Source of the DNA: Peribacillus psychrosaccharolyticus ATCC 23296
GTDB lineage: Bacteria > Bacillota > Bacilli > Bacillales > DSM-1321
Assembly: GCF_000305495.1 (NCBI RefSeq)
Contig: NZ_AJTN02000233.1
Span: forward strand, 1-40,536
Direction: 5' to 3'
DNA length: 40,536 nt
Shown here: positions 8,246-18,856 of the stretch, one piece after another
Layout: every line of letters begins with the position of its first letter
How positions within the stretch are numbered: the first letter of the stretch is position 1
Made by a program: the position numbers and the translations under genes
Notes under the pieces: generated by a model
Databases searched by the model: none
The model's input: only the letters and a program-made list of their open reading frames with translations
What the model was told of the DNA's origin: nothing

Positions 8246-9247
8246 ATGAATAATGTAACGATTTATGATGTAGCTCGTGAAGCTAGCGTATCAATGGCTA
8301 CCGTATCACGTGTAGTTAATGGGAATCCGAATGTTAAACCTGCTACACGTAAAAAGGTATCTGATGTGATTGACCGTTTAGGATATCGTCCGAATGCAGT
8401 AGCAAGGGGATTAGCCAGTAAAAAGACGACAACAGTTGGGGTAGTGATCCCGGATATTTCCAGTATATTTTATGCAGAGCTGGCAAGAGGAATTGAAGAT
8501 ATTGCCACTATGTACAAATATAATATCATCCTAAGCAATTCAGATGAAAATGAAGAAAAAGAACTTCGTTTATTAAATACGATGCTTGGTAAACAAGTAG
8601 ATGGAATTGTGTTTATGGGTGCAAATATTACGGAAGAACTAGTCAGAGAATTCCAGAAATCTCCAGTACCGATTGTCCTTTCCGCTTCTGTTGAGGACAC
8701 GAAACAAATTCCATCCGTTAATATTGATTATGAGGCTGCTGCCTTTGATGCCGTTAAGGAATTTGCACAAAGAGGATTAAAGAAGATCGCATTTGTCAGC
8801 GGTAACATTAGTGACCCGATTAATCAAAAAAAATTAGCAGGATATAAGCGCGGTCTAGCTGATCAAAAGATTGAACTTAATGAACAGTTTATTATCGATG
8901 GTGATTATACATATGATTCTGGCATAGAATCATTCCAAAAGTTAAATGACCTAAAAGAAAAACCAAATGCTATTATTGTTGGTTCAGATGAAATGGCATT
9001 GGGTGTTGTGCATGCTGCTCAGGATCGCGGGTTTAATGTTCCAGATGATTTTGAGGTGATTAGCTTTGATAATACACGTCTTACTTTGATGGTTCGTCCG
9101 CAAATCACGACAATTGTGCAGCCCCTTTATGATATTGGTGCAGTTTCCATGCGTCTTTTAACTAAGCTAATGAATAAAGAAAGCGTAGAGGAACAAGAGT
9201 CTGTTATTCTTCCGCATAGAATTGAAAAACGTCAATCAACGAAATAA
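8246..9247 (+). CDS. ccpA: Catabolite control protein A
   Basis: 333-residue LacI/GalR-family master regulator of carbon catabolite control; it binds cre sites together with HPr-Ser46-P. The N-terminal HTH reads [20 protein letters not shown], followed by the hinge helix [12 protein letters not shown] and a periplasmic-binding-like core ([57 protein letters not shown]). Start ATG at 8246 lies seven bases after AAGGAG; an upstream ATG at 8213 would add an eleven-residue tail without a ribosome site. Position after aroA and before the acu genes is the Bacillus arrangement. Its stop codon lies within a terminator shared with acuC. Confidence 0.96.
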   Translation: MNNVTIYDVAREASVSMATVSRVVNGNPNVKPATRKKVSDVIDRLGYRPNAVARGLASKKTTTVGVVIPDISSIFYAELARGIEDIATMYKYNIILSNSDENEEKELRLLNTMLGKQVDGIVFMGANITEELVREFQKSPVPIVLSASVEDTKQIPSVNIDYEAAAFDAVKEFAQRGLKKIAFVSGNISDPINQKKLAGYKRGLADQKIELNEQFIIDGDYTYDSGIESFQKLNDLKEKPNAIIVGSDEMALGVVHAAQDRGFNVPDDFEVISFDNTRLTLMVRPQITTIVQPLYDIGAVSMRLLTKLMNKESVEEQESVILPHRIEKRQSTK

Positions 9248-9275
9248 ACGTCCAATATGGACGTTTATTTTTTTA
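9242..9275. terminator. Bidirectional terminator between ccpA and acuC
   Basis: Perfect 12-bp stem AAATAAACGTCC / GGACGTTTATTT with a five-base loop, then more T. The ccpA stop codon is inside the 5' arm and acuC converges from the right. Confidence 0.9.
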
Positions 9276-9277
9276 CA

Positions 9278-10455
9278 TTATGTAGGTTTCACAGAAGATG
9301 ATTGATTGGAACGGATAGGGTAAAGTAACTTTTCAACCGTAAGAGTATTTTTTTCGGTTATTTCAGGTCTTCGGGGGATTGGTTCGTAGATTCCCTCCGG
9401 ATCATCCCACGATTGCGGCAGTGTGACAGGTGAGTCTGGCTGCCAAGTATCGAGCCATTCTGGTGATAATGGACCCGTCGGAGTTGGATTACTAGACATC
9501 TCCATCCATAGCATTGACCAAGCACGCGGTACCACACGCCATATGTCATAGCCGCCGCCGCCAACTGCCACCCAGCGCCCCTCGCAATATTGATGGGCAA
9601 GTTTGTGAGCTAAGCGTGGAATTTCGCGATAAATTCGCATGGTTGCCGATAAATGGGTCAATGGATCAAAGTAATGCGAGTCGGCACCATTTTGGGTTAG
9701 TATGACATCAGGTTTAAAGAATTCCACGATTTCCGTAAAGGCCGTAGTATAGGACTCTAACCACGAATCATCCTCGGTAAAGGCATCGACTGGAATATTA
9801 AAGGAATAGCCGTATCCTTTCCCTTGGCCTCGTTCATTGATATTTCCTGTCCCTGGAAACAAATATCTTCCTGTTTCATGAATGGAAAGTGTACATACCT
9901 CTGGATCATCATAAAAAGACCACTGAACACCGTCGCCATGATGTGCGTCTGTATCAACGTACAAAACACGGGCGTGGTACTTCTCCTGCAGATATTTGAT
10001 AGCTACTGAACTGTCATTATAAATACAAAACCCAGAAGCCTTCCCGCGAAATCCATGATGAAGACCGCCTCCCAAGTTCAATGCATGTTGAGACTTTCCT
10101 GTCATAACATAGTCAACAGCCTGTAAGGTTCCGCCAACGAGAAGAGCACTTGCTTCATGCATACCTGGAAAGATGGGTGTATCCTCAGTCCCTATCCCGA
10201 AATTACCGGCCTTTTCTTTTGGAAGTTTTCCTTTTCCAGCTAATCTGACAGCGTTTACATAGGCAGGGTCATGAATTAATTCTAATTCCTGATCGGTAGC
10301 CATTCTTGGCTTGATGATATCCTCATCAGTAATAGCACCCGTTTTTTTAATAAATCCAAGGTCAAGAGAAGGCGTTTTTGGTTAAATGGATGATCGTTGC
10401 TGAATTTATAGGTTAATAGTTCTTCAGAAAAGACAAATACGGCATCCTTGGTCAT
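9278..10455 (-). CDS. acuC: AcuC, histone-deacetylase-family protein deacetylase (single homopolymer frameshift)
   Basis: About 392 residues once one base is restored. The start ATG at 10455 overlaps the acuB stop (ATGA), so the two are translationally coupled. The N-terminal part reads MTKDAVFVFSEELLTYKF and continues to LTLDLLKK; an A run (T7 at 10342-10348 on the plus strand) is one base short, shifting the frame before TGAITDEDIIKPRMATDQELE. Downstream all zinc-deacetylase motifs are present: LNLGGGLHHGFRGKASGFC, VLYVDTDAHHGDGVQ, SIHETGRYLFPGTG, NGADSHYFDPL and GGGGYD. In B. subtilis AcuC removes the acetyl group that AcuA puts on AcsA. The rest of the gene shows no decay, so I suspect a sequencing error. 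Confidence 0.9.
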
Positions 10456-11099
10456 AGGGAGATACCGGGAAGGCTTGGCCATATGACTTTATAGCCTTCT
10501 TTCTTTAAGTCATCTACCACTAGAAATGGATTCATAGTTTGTATCCTCAACACGAGAACTTTTTCATATTCTGTCTCTTTAGCAGGATAGACGAGGACAC
10601 TATGGATGTTTGTATTCCTTTTTTTAAAGATACATGAAATATTATGAAGTACACCAGGCTGGTCAGGGACTTGCACCTCAATTTGAGAACCAGGCTTATT
10701 CACACCGGTCAGTTCAACGTATGATTGAAGCAAATCAGTGCCCGTAATGATTCCGACAAGCTTTTTTTCATGAATAATCGGGAGGCAGCTAATATTATTC
10801 TCACAGAAAACAGCACCTATTTCTTCAACGAAATCGAGGGGATGTCCGGTTATGATATTGGTTTTCATAATCGTGTGGAGAGGTTTTTGCATATCCTCTT
10901 TAAAATCCTCGGTTCTAAATATTGAGGGGGAAGCATCACGGATGTCACGATCACTGATAAGACCAACGAGATGGTTTTCATGATTAACAATTGGGATATG
11001 CCGAATTCGTTTCTCTTGAATTAATAATAAGGCGGTTTGAATGGTATCCGTTTCCGTTAGTGAGATAATCTCTTTTTTCATGATTTTTTCAACAATCAT
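10452..11099 (-). CDS. acuB: AcuB, tandem CBS plus ACT domain protein
   Basis: 215 residues. Two CBS motifs (about residues 4-60, MKKEIISLTETDTIQTALLL...RHIPIV, and 77-130, MKTNIITGHPLDFVEEIGAVF...CLPII) are followed by an ACT-like domain (from about 138, IEVQVPDQPGVLHNISCIFKKRNTNIHSV). The architecture is that of Bacillus AcuB, middle gene of acuABC. CBS pairs usually bind adenine nucleotides, so it is probably the sensor of the acetylation module, but its direct role is not proven. Start ATG follows AGGAGGAG. Gaps are 30 bases to acuA and a 4-base overlap to acuC. Confidence 0.93.
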   Translation of the reverse strand: MIVEKIMKKEIISLTETDTIQTALLLIQEKRIRHIPIVNHENHLVGLISDRDIRDASPSIFRTEDFKEDMQKPLHTIMKTNIITGHPLDFVEEIGAVFCENNISCLPIIHEKKLVGIITGTDLLQSYVELTGVNKPGSQIEVQVPDQPGVLHNISCIFKKRNTNIHSVLVYPAKETEYEKVLVLRIQTMNPFLVVDDLKKEGYKVIWPSLPGISL

Positions 11100-11129
11100 T
11101 TCTACTCCTCCTCATGGTTTATAAACCGT

Positions 11130-11762
11130 TTAATACATGAATCGGTTCATAAATCTAAGCTGGTCGAATTTTTGAATGGATTCGGGTTCAACTCGTTTAC
11201 CGATTCTTGCCATTAGACAATTTGCAGGATGCGAACTGATTTCCGGATCATCTGTTGCATAATATTCCAGTCCACCGGCACTCATCATTTTCTCCATAAT
11301 TTTTCGGTAGTCCCATACATTTAATCCAGTGCCTTTTAAGTCCCAATGCCAATAATATTCTGTTGTAATGATGATGAAGTCTTCCATTGCATCGTCTGTC
11401 ATGGATAGGCGGATCATGTTCTTACCAACAGAAGCTCCTCGGTAGTCTTTTATAACTTCTATTGCACCAAGTTCAATTAAGTCATCCATTTTTATCTCTG
11501 ACCAGCGCTCTAGTGGATCTGGATATAAATAAGTGACATAACCAATAATCATTTCTTGCTGGCGGGCAATAATAATTCGTCCTTCTGGAAGATCGGCAAT
11601 TTCAATTAATGCCTTATGCTGTTGTGCTGGCGGTCGGAAAGCAACCAATCCTTCATGGAAATCATATGACTTTAATTTTTCAGAAGAAACGGGTCCTTCA
11701 ATGATTAGAGTCCCTCTAACTGTTTCTAATTCCATGGAATTATACGCCTTTATATGTTCCAT
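11130..11762 (-). CDS. acuA: AcuA, GNAT protein acetyltransferase acting on AcsA
   Basis: 210 residues, GNAT fold. The acetyl-CoA binding region is IELGAIEVIKDYRGASVGKNMIR in two parts (motif A with RGASVGK, about residues 100-122). In B. subtilis AcuA acetylates and inactivates acetyl-CoA synthetase on its catalytic lysine. First gene of acuABC; divergent from acsA, so enzyme and modifier share one 246-base control region. The start follows a GGCGGTGA-type ribosome site. In B. subtilis this operon is CcpA-controlled; I did not find a convincing cre site here. Confidence 0.94.
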   Translation of the reverse strand: MEHIKAYNSMELETVRGTLIIEGPVSSEKLKSYDFHEGLVAFRPPAQQHKALIEIADLPEGRIIIARQQEMIIGYVTYLYPDPLERWSEIKMDDLIELGAIEVIKDYRGASVGKNMIRLSMTDDAMEDFIIITTEYYWHWDLKGTGLNVWDYRKIMEKMMSAGGLEYYATDDPEISSHPANCLMARIGKRVEPESIQKFDQLRFMNRFMY

Positions 11763-11942
11763 TCTTTCACCGCCTAATGAGTATTACTTTCTATTATACA
11801 TAAAAAGTAAAATCGGAATTTTAGATAACTAGTATTCTTCTGAAGTTTTTCTAATCCATTCAAAATTTGGACATATTTGTTATAGTGTTGTTTATGGATA
11901 TAGTAATGGGTAGCAGGGATAGTGGGTTCTTAAAGTAAAAAA

Positions 11943-11971
11943 TTGAGATAAATAGAATTATATACTATAAT
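11943..11971 (+). promoter_or_regulatory. SigA promoter of acsA
   Basis: TTGAGA at 11943-11948, exactly 17 bases, then TATAAT at 11966-11971. Transcription would start near 11978, leaving a ~30-base leader with AAAGGGGG at 11991-11998. Confidence 0.82.
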
Positions 11972-12008
11972 TATACTGTATAAGTCGAGAAAAGGGGGAA
12001 CATTGTCT

Positions 12009-13727
12009 ATGAAATTGGAAGCGCTGCCAGTAATTAAAGGTGAGTATAACTTACAAAATTATGATGAAAAGTACAAGCAGTTTGATTGGGTTGAGACAGA
12101 AAAAGAGTTTTCTTGGTCAAAAACTGGGAAAATTAACTTAGCTTACGAAGCGATTGACCGTCACGCGGAATCTGATAGAAAAGACAAGGCGGCCCTGCTT
12201 TATAAAGACGATAATCGGGACGAAACATATACATTCGACGAGATGAAGAATTTAAGTAACCAAGCTGCTAACGTATTAAAGAACTTTGGAGAGGTGGAAA
12301 AAGGGGACCGTGTATTTATTTTCATGCCCCGTTCACCAGAACTTTATATGGCCCTGCTTGGTACGATTAAGACGGGAGCGATAGTTGGACCGCTCTTTGA
12401 AGCGTTCATGGAAGGGGCGGTTCGGGACCGATTAGAAGACAGCGGTGCAAAGGTTTTGATCACTACACCAGAATTATTGCCCCGTGTACCGGTAAGCGAT
12501 CTGCCTGAACTGAAACATATTTTTCTTGTCGGGGATAATATTGAGGAAAAGGATAACCTGCATGATTTCTCTGCTAAATTAAAACAAGCAGATACGGCGT
12601 TTTCAATAGAATGGGTAAATCGTGAGGATGGATTAATTCTTCATTATACATCCGGTTCTACAGGAAAGCCTAAAGGCGTTCTGCATGTTCATAATGCCAT
12701 GATCCAGCATTATCAGAGTGCAAAATGGGTGCTTGATTTAAAAGAAAATGATATCTATTGGTGCACCGCTGATCCTGGATGGGTAACTGGGACATCTTAT
12801 GGAATTTTTGGACCATGGCTGACTGGAACGACAAATGTTATCGTAGGAGGCCGTTTTAAACCAGAATCATGGTATAAAACTATTCAGGATTATGGGGTAA
12901 CTGTTTGGTATAGTGCACCTACTGCCTTCCGCATGTTGATGGGCGCAGGTGATGAAATCGTCGAGAAATATAATTTGAGTTCTCTTCGTCATGTATTAAG
13001 TGTAGGAGAACCGCTTAACCCTGAAGTTGTTCGTTGGGGAATGAAAGTTTTTAATAAACGAATTCATGATAATTGGTGGATGACCGAGACAGGAGCTCAG
13101 ATTATCAGCAATTATGCTTGCATGGAAATCAAACCGGGATCAATGGGAAAACCACTTCCAGGAATCGTGGCAGCAATTGTAGATGATCAAGGAAATGAAC
13201 TTCCTCCCCACCGGATGGGGAATCTGGCCATTAAAAAAGGCTGGCCATCAATGATGCATACGATTTGGAATAACCAAGCTAAATATGAATCTTATTTTAT
13301 GCCGGGCGGTTGGTATGTATCTGGAGATTCTGCTTATATGGATGAAGAGGGATACTTCTGGTTTCAAGGGCGGGTTGATGATGTGATTATGACCTCAGGA
13401 GAGCGTGTAGGTCCCTTTGAGGTAGAAAGTAAGCTAGTGGAGCACCCCGCTATTGCGGAAGCAGGTGTTATCGGCAAACCTGATCCGGTCCGTGGTGAGA
13501 TTATTAAAGCATTCATCGCTCTCCGTGACGGGTATGAACCAACGGAAGAGCTGATTGAAGAAATCCGCCAATTCGTAAAACAAGGCTTGGCTGCACACGC
13601 AGCACCAAGAGAAATTGAATTCCGTGATAAGCTGCCGAAAACAAGAAGCGGAAAGATTATGCGCCGCGTCTTAAAAGCTTGGGAACTAGATCTGCCAACC
13701 GGAGATCTATCAACCATGGAAGACTAA
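12009..13727 (+). CDS. acsA: Acetyl-CoA synthetase (AMP-forming)
   Basis: 572 residues, equal to B. subtilis AcsA. Adenylation motifs: LHYTSGSTGKPKGVLH (A3, about residue 213), WWMTETG (A5), YVSGDSAYMDEEGYFWFQGR (A7), DDVIMTSGERVGPFEVE (A8) and the A10 motif LPKTRSGKIMRR with the catalytic lysine near residue 548, the residue acetylated by AcuA in the homologue. ATG at 12009 (ten bases from the ribosome site) is preferred to a TTG at 12003 only four bases away. It converts acetate, ATP and CoA into acetyl-CoA. Divergent from acuA and followed by a terminator shared with the PBP gene. Confidence 0.96.
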   Translation: MKLEALPVIKGEYNLQNYDEKYKQFDWVETEKEFSWSKTGKINLAYEAIDRHAESDRKDKAALLYKDDNRDETYTFDEMKNLSNQAANVLKNFGEVEKGDRVFIFMPRSPELYMALLGTIKTGAIVGPLFEAFMEGAVRDRLEDSGAKVLITTPELLPRVPVSDLPELKHIFLVGDNIEEKDNLHDFSAKLKQADTAFSIEWVNREDGLILHYTSGSTGKPKGVLHVHNAMIQHYQSAKWVLDLKENDIYWCTADPGWVTGTSYGIFGPWLTGTTNVIVGGRFKPESWYKTIQDYGVTVWYSAPTAFRMLMGAGDEIVEKYNLSSLRHVLSVGEPLNPEVVRWGMKVFNKRIHDNWWMTETGAQIISNYACMEIKPGSMGKPLPGIVAAIVDDQGNELPPHRMGNLAIKKGWPSMMHTIWNNQAKYESYFMPGGWYVSGDSAYMDEEGYFWFQGRVDDVIMTSGERVGPFEVESKLVEHPAIAEAGVIGKPDPVRGEIIKAFIALRDGYEPTEELIEEIRQFVKQGLAAHAAPREIEFRDKLPKTRSGKIMRRVLKAWELDLPTGDLSTMED

Positions 13728-13741
13728 AACGACAAACAAAG

Positions 13742-13773
13742 AAAGAGGCTTCCCTGATGGGAAGCCTCTTTCT
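13742..13773. terminator. Bidirectional terminator between acsA and the PBP gene
   Basis: AAAGAGGCTTCCC and GGGAAGCCTCTTT form a 13-bp stem with a TGAT loop; T- and A-rich flanks fit use from both sides. Confidence 0.9.
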
Positions 13774-13775
13774 TG

Positions 13776-16637
13776 TTACTCATCTGTATCGTCATCATCA
13801 ACTTCTTCAGATTCGTCTGCAGGATCAGACTCCTCTTCTGCGTTCTCTTCTTGGGAATCTTCTTCAGAATCAACAGCTGGTTCTGTAGGGGTGGTCTCAG
13901 GTGCTTTCTTTGTACTGCCTGTTTGAATTATAATCTGGGTGGACATAGCAGATTCATTGCCCGCTATATCTACTGCAGTGACGTAATAGCTCCCTGAACC
14001 ACTGCTGTAGCTGAGCTTTTCTCCAGCTCGGATACTTGCAACCTTTTGTCCGCCGTTATAAACGCGATATCCGACTACATCCCCTTCAGAATGAGATCTC
14101 CAAGCTATGGATTGCCCAGTCTGATATATCTCTGGAGGAGCAGGAACTTTTCCATTGTCGTTAAGTACAGCGTTTGGCACAACAATGTTTTTCCAACTGC
14201 TATTCATAGAAGCCAAAATAGTTGGATCGACAAGATATTTTCCGCCAATCTTATTAAAAAAGTCTGAATTAAGTACGTAACCATTGGTTGTAAATTCATC
14301 TGGGGTAGCAGGAAGCGCAGTATATTGCTTAGTACCGACTTGTACGTACCTTCCAGTTATAAAGCTATCATCTGTCTCATTTGGAACAAATTTTGCATTA
14401 AATAAGTCTGTAGAAGCCATTCCTGCTGCAGAGCAAGAATTTGAGGCAAGGAGACCTGATACTGCACAGACAGAACGACGGACAATTCCTCCAGGCATTT
14501 CAAATCGTTCAGCTGGATCAACAAGCTTTGGCTTGACTTGGTAAGCAGCATTCATTAAATCAGCCCATAGATATATATTCCGCTTACTATAGGAGAGTCC
14601 TTTATAAGTTTGTTCCAGCGGTTTTGGCGTGTCATAACCCATCCATGTTCCAAAGGTTACATTAGGATTAGTTGCGACGAACCAGGCATCCTTATAATCT
14701 TGACCTGTCCCAGTCTTTCCTGCCCAGTCAGAAGAAAAGGCGAGTCGGTTACTTAAGGATGCCGCTGTACCGCTGGTTATGACATCACGCATCATATCTA
14801 ATGTAAGATAAGCGGTTTGTGGTGAAAATACATCGACTGGCTTTGTTTTGTGTTTATAAACAACTTTGCCATCCTTTGTTTCAATTTTATCAATCATGTA
14901 GGCATCAACAAAGTCGCCATTATTAGCAAACGTCGAATAGGCATTCACATTTTCTTCTACTGTCACGCCCTCGCTTAGTGCTCCGAGTGACATCGATGGA
15001 TTCACGTAATCTGCTTCAACTAGTGAAGTAAAGCCCATTTTTTTCAAGTAATTAGCCGGACGTTGATTAATAATGTCCATGTAAAAGATGGCTGCAGGAA
15101 CATTATGCGATTTTTTCAGTGCTTCACGAGCAGTTGTTAACCCTGTATAACTGCCCCCGTAATTCTTAGGAGGCCATGACCCGATTTGGATGGGCACATT
15201 GACAGAGATAGAGGCAGGAGAGATCTTGCCTAACTCAATGGCTGGTGCATAGACGAGCAGTGGTTTCATGGTCGATCCATTTGGACGCTTAGCTGCAGTT
15301 GCATGATTCAATTGTTCCCGTGAATAATCCCGGCCGCCTACAAAGCTAAGAATCTTACCCGTTTTATTTTCAATAAGGATGGCTCCGGTTTCCACTGGTT
15401 GATCAATAACCTTTGATTCTTTTGTTTCTGAATCTGTTATTCTCTGTTTTTTTGTATTCCCATAGTACTGGTAATTTTTCGCAACTTTTTGCATTTTATT
15501 ATATATTTTTTTATCTATCGTTGAATAGATTTTATACCCGTTTTGATGAAGCTTACGATTTGCTATCGTCGTATACTGATCTTTTAAGTCTTTATCTTTT
15601 TCAAGGTCTTTTTCATCGTAGCCGGCTTCTTTTGCAAAGATGGTTGTGAGAATTTCTACGGAACGCTTTTCAATTTCATAAGTAACCCAAGGGTATTCAT
15701 CATAGGGTTGTGGTTGAGGTCCTATGAAATCCTTTACAAGGTCATAAGCTAATGCTTCTTTATATTCTGCATCAGTGATATATCCGCCATCGAACATTCT
15801 CTTTAGAACCGTTTTCATTCGATTCAGACCTGGTTCGAGATTTGTTTTCAATTCTCCTTTTTGGGTATATGGAGTATAGCCAAAGGGACTTTGAGGCAGC
15901 CCGGCAATAAAAGCAGACTGCGGGAGATTAAGCTTTTTAGCTTCTATTCCAAAAAGCCCTTCTGAGGCAGCTTGAACGCCTGCAATATTTTTACCAGATG
16001 AGTTTCTGCCAAATGTTGAGATATTAAGATAGGTTTGAAGTATTTCTTCTTTCTCAAAGAACTTTTCAACCCGAAGCGCAAGCAGTATTTCTTTTGCTTT
16101 CCGCTCGAAAGATACCTCATTCGTTAGTATTTGATTCTTAATTAATTGCTGTGTCAACGTACTTCCGCCTGATTGGACAGAGGCGTTTGTCATTTCTTGA
16201 AAGATTGCACGCATAATGGCTTTTGGTACAACACCCTCATGCTCATAGAAATATTCATCCTCTGTGGCTATGATGGCGTCAGTAAGATGTGTTGACATTT
16301 GGTTTAATAAAACTTCTTCACGTTCCAAATCAGATGTGAGTTTGCCGAGATAAACCTTATTGGCAAAATAGATTTCTGAGGTTTCTTCATAATTGTATAA
16401 ATCTTTTTTTAGGTCTGTTTTTGATCGGATGGGCTCTTCTTTAACAAGTGCAGCGAAGTAACCAGCTCCAACGCCTCCTGCAAATGAAAAACCGAGTATC
16501 AGTGTAAGTATGAATAAAAGCGTTAAATTCCAGACAACTTGGTATGTAATCCTTGAGTATTTTTTTGTTCGCTTGTCCTTGAAAAAATCAAAAAAAGGAC
16601 GCAGACGTGTCTGTTTATTTCTTTCGTTATTTTTCAT
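13776..16637 (-). CDS. Class A (bifunctional) penicillin-binding protein with C-terminal FnIII-like domain and acidic tail
   Basis: 953 residues. Cytoplasmic basic N-terminus, one membrane helix (about 32-64), glycosyltransferase-51 domain (EDEYFYEHEG with catalytic Glu near 126; GGSTLTQQLIKN; LALRVEKFF), and transpeptidase domain with SxxK = STMK (about 454), SxN = SHN (about 510) and KTG (KTGTGQD, about 640). After ~790 comes a fibronectin-III-like module (PAPPEIYQTGQSIAWRS...VGYRVYNGG...YYVTAVDIAG) and a tail of some 30 mostly Glu/Asp/Ser residues. It polymerises and cross-links peptidoglycan at the outer membrane face. Start ATG has a GGGGG ribosome site. The paralogue class (PBP1A/2D-like) cannot be fixed from sequence alone, so no symbol is given. 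Confidence 0.93.
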   Translation of the reverse strand: MKNNERNKQTRLRPFFDFFKDKRTKKYSRITYQVVWNLTLLFILTLILGFSFAGGVGAGYFAALVKEEPIRSKTDLKKDLYNYEETSEIYFANKVYLGKLTSDLEREEVLLNQMSTHLTDAIIATEDEYFYEHEGVVPKAIMRAIFQEMTNASVQSGGSTLTQQLIKNQILTNEVSFERKAKEILLALRVEKFFEKEEILQTYLNISTFGRNSSGKNIAGVQAASEGLFGIEAKKLNLPQSAFIAGLPQSPFGYTPYTQKGELKTNLEPGLNRMKTVLKRMFDGGYITDAEYKEALAYDLVKDFIGPQPQPYDEYPWVTYEIEKRSVEILTTIFAKEAGYDEKDLEKDKDLKDQYTTIANRKLHQNGYKIYSTIDKKIYNKMQKVAKNYQYYGNTKKQRITDSETKESKVIDQPVETGAILIENKTGKILSFVGGRDYSREQLNHATAAKRPNGSTMKPLLVYAPAIELGKISPASISVNVPIQIGSWPPKNYGGSYTGLTTAREALKKSHNVPAAIFYMDIINQRPANYLKKMGFTSLVEADYVNPSMSLGALSEGVTVEENVNAYSTFANNGDFVDAYMIDKIETKDGKVVYKHKTKPVDVFSPQTAYLTLDMMRDVITSGTAASLSNRLAFSSDWAGKTGTGQDYKDAWFVATNPNVTFGTWMGYDTPKPLEQTYKGLSYSKRNIYLWADLMNAAYQVKPKLVDPAERFEMPGGIVRRSVCAVSGLLASNSCSAAGMASTDLFNAKFVPNETDDSFITGRYVQVGTKQYTALPATPDEFTTNGYVLNSDFFNKIGGKYLVDPTILASMNSSWKNIVVPNAVLNDNGKVPAPPEIYQTGQSIAWRSHSEGDVVGYRVYNGGQKVASIRAGEKLSYSSGSGSYYVTAVDIAGNESAMSTQIIIQTGSTKKAPETTPTEPAVDSEEDSQEENAEEESDPADESEEVDDDDTDE

Positions 16638-16732
16638 CGTATCAAACCCCCTGAAATCACATACATTATAGCATATAAGCCCATTTGGGAATGACTACTT
16701 TTTAATATTTTCCATAAAAATGTCAGATAAAG

Positions 16733-16761
16733 TTGACAGCTGTCACTATATATGATAAAAA
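16733..16761 (+). promoter_or_regulatory. Probable SigA promoter of the tyrS T-box transcript
   Basis: TTGACA at 16733-16738, 17 bases, then an extended -10 (TGA followed by TAAAAA, 16753-16761). The -10 is weak but the TG extension and perfect -35 compensate. Confidence 0.55.
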
Positions 16762-16789
16762 TTTATTATCTTAAAATTTAATAATGTAA

Positions 16790-18319
<1,530 letters not shown>

Positions 18320-18331
18320 TGAATAGATGAA

Positions 18332-18372
18332 AACAACGCGCACTGATTGATAATCAGTGCGCGTGTTGTTTG
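18332..18372 (+). terminator. Intrinsic terminator of tyrS
   Basis: Long stem, ACAACGCGCACTGATT paired with AATCAGTGCGCGTGTTGT (one bulge/wobble region), three-base loop, trailing T-rich end. Confidence 0.88.
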
Positions 18373-18401
18373 TAGAAAAAAGAAGTTTTTAAAATGGGGC
18401 T

Positions 18402-18530
18402 GTTGATTGCCTTTCCAGGCGCTCGCTTTCCGCGGGCGGGCGGTGAGCCGCATCAAAGCTTACGCTCCTGCGGGGTCTCACCTGTCCCGCTGTTCCCGCA
18501 GGAGTCTTCACGCCTTCCAATCCAATCAAC
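18402..18530. repeat. GC-rich intergenic repeat element bounded by inverted repeats
   Basis: About 130 bases, far richer in GC than the surroundings, bounded by GTTGATTG (18402-18409) and CAATCAAC (18523-18530), which are perfect inverted repeats. The interior contains CGCTCGCTTTCCGCGGGCGG and a CCTGTCCCGCTGTTCCCGC stretch. I recognise this wording as a dispersed non-coding repeat common in Bacillaceae intergenic regions; it has no open reading frame of its own. Function unknown. Confidence 0.75.
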
Positions 18531-18687
18531 CGGTTTTCTAAATTTAATTTGGATTTTAATCCGATGTCTAAATTGAAACCTGAGCAAACAAATTCATTTT
18601 TTATTATCCTAAGAATAGAATACGAAGTTTCTCTGGCTTAATTTGTTTGTTTCACAAATTCCATAAACACTTGCCAATTAAAAAAGA

Positions 18688-18731
18688 AGACTGTAGACAA
18701 GCTCGATTTCCCTCGAGTTTGTCTACAGTCT
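18688..18731 (-). terminator. Long hairpin, terminator-like on the minus strand
   Basis: AGACTGTAGACAA..CTCGA pairs with TCGAG..TTGTCTACAGTCT around a six-base loop (19 pairs, one wobble). Read on the minus strand it is followed by TCTTTTTT, so it would stop transcription coming from the integrase/rpsD-remnant side. Confidence 0.65.
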
Positions 18732-18766
18732 GAACGCACATTGATTCAGTTTATGAGTAAGAAAAA

Positions 18767-18787
18767 AACCCCATCCGAGGATGGGGT
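18767..18787 (-). terminator. Original rpsD terminator, now stranded at the tyrS end of the island
   Basis: ACCCCATCC and GGATGGGGT with the GA/TC-containing loop; on the minus strand a T7 run follows. It lies seven bases beyond the rpsD 3'-end remnant (18794-18819), where the terminator of an uninterrupted rpsD is expected. Confidence 0.75.
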
Positions 18788-18793
18788 CAAACC

Positions 18794-18819
18794 TATTAAC
18801 GAGAGTAGAATTCAACGAT
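18794..18819 (-). repeat. attL: duplicated 3' end of rpsD (island boundary)
   Basis: 26 bases matching 34724-34749 at 24 positions. On the minus strand it encodes Ile-Val-Glu-Phe-Tyr-Ser-Arg-stop, the exact C-terminus of Bacillus RpsD, with no rpsD body attached. A broken tyrosine integrase starts 38 bases away. This is the signature of site-specific integration into the end of a gene. Confidence 0.88.
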
Positions 18820-18856
18820 TCTCTCAACCCTTGATATATCAACGTTTGAAATAGTA

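Noticed and set aside
11763-12008. cre site expected between acuA and acsA
   Set aside because: No sequence close to TGNAANCGNNNNCA was found; regulation by CcpA is not claimed from this sequence.
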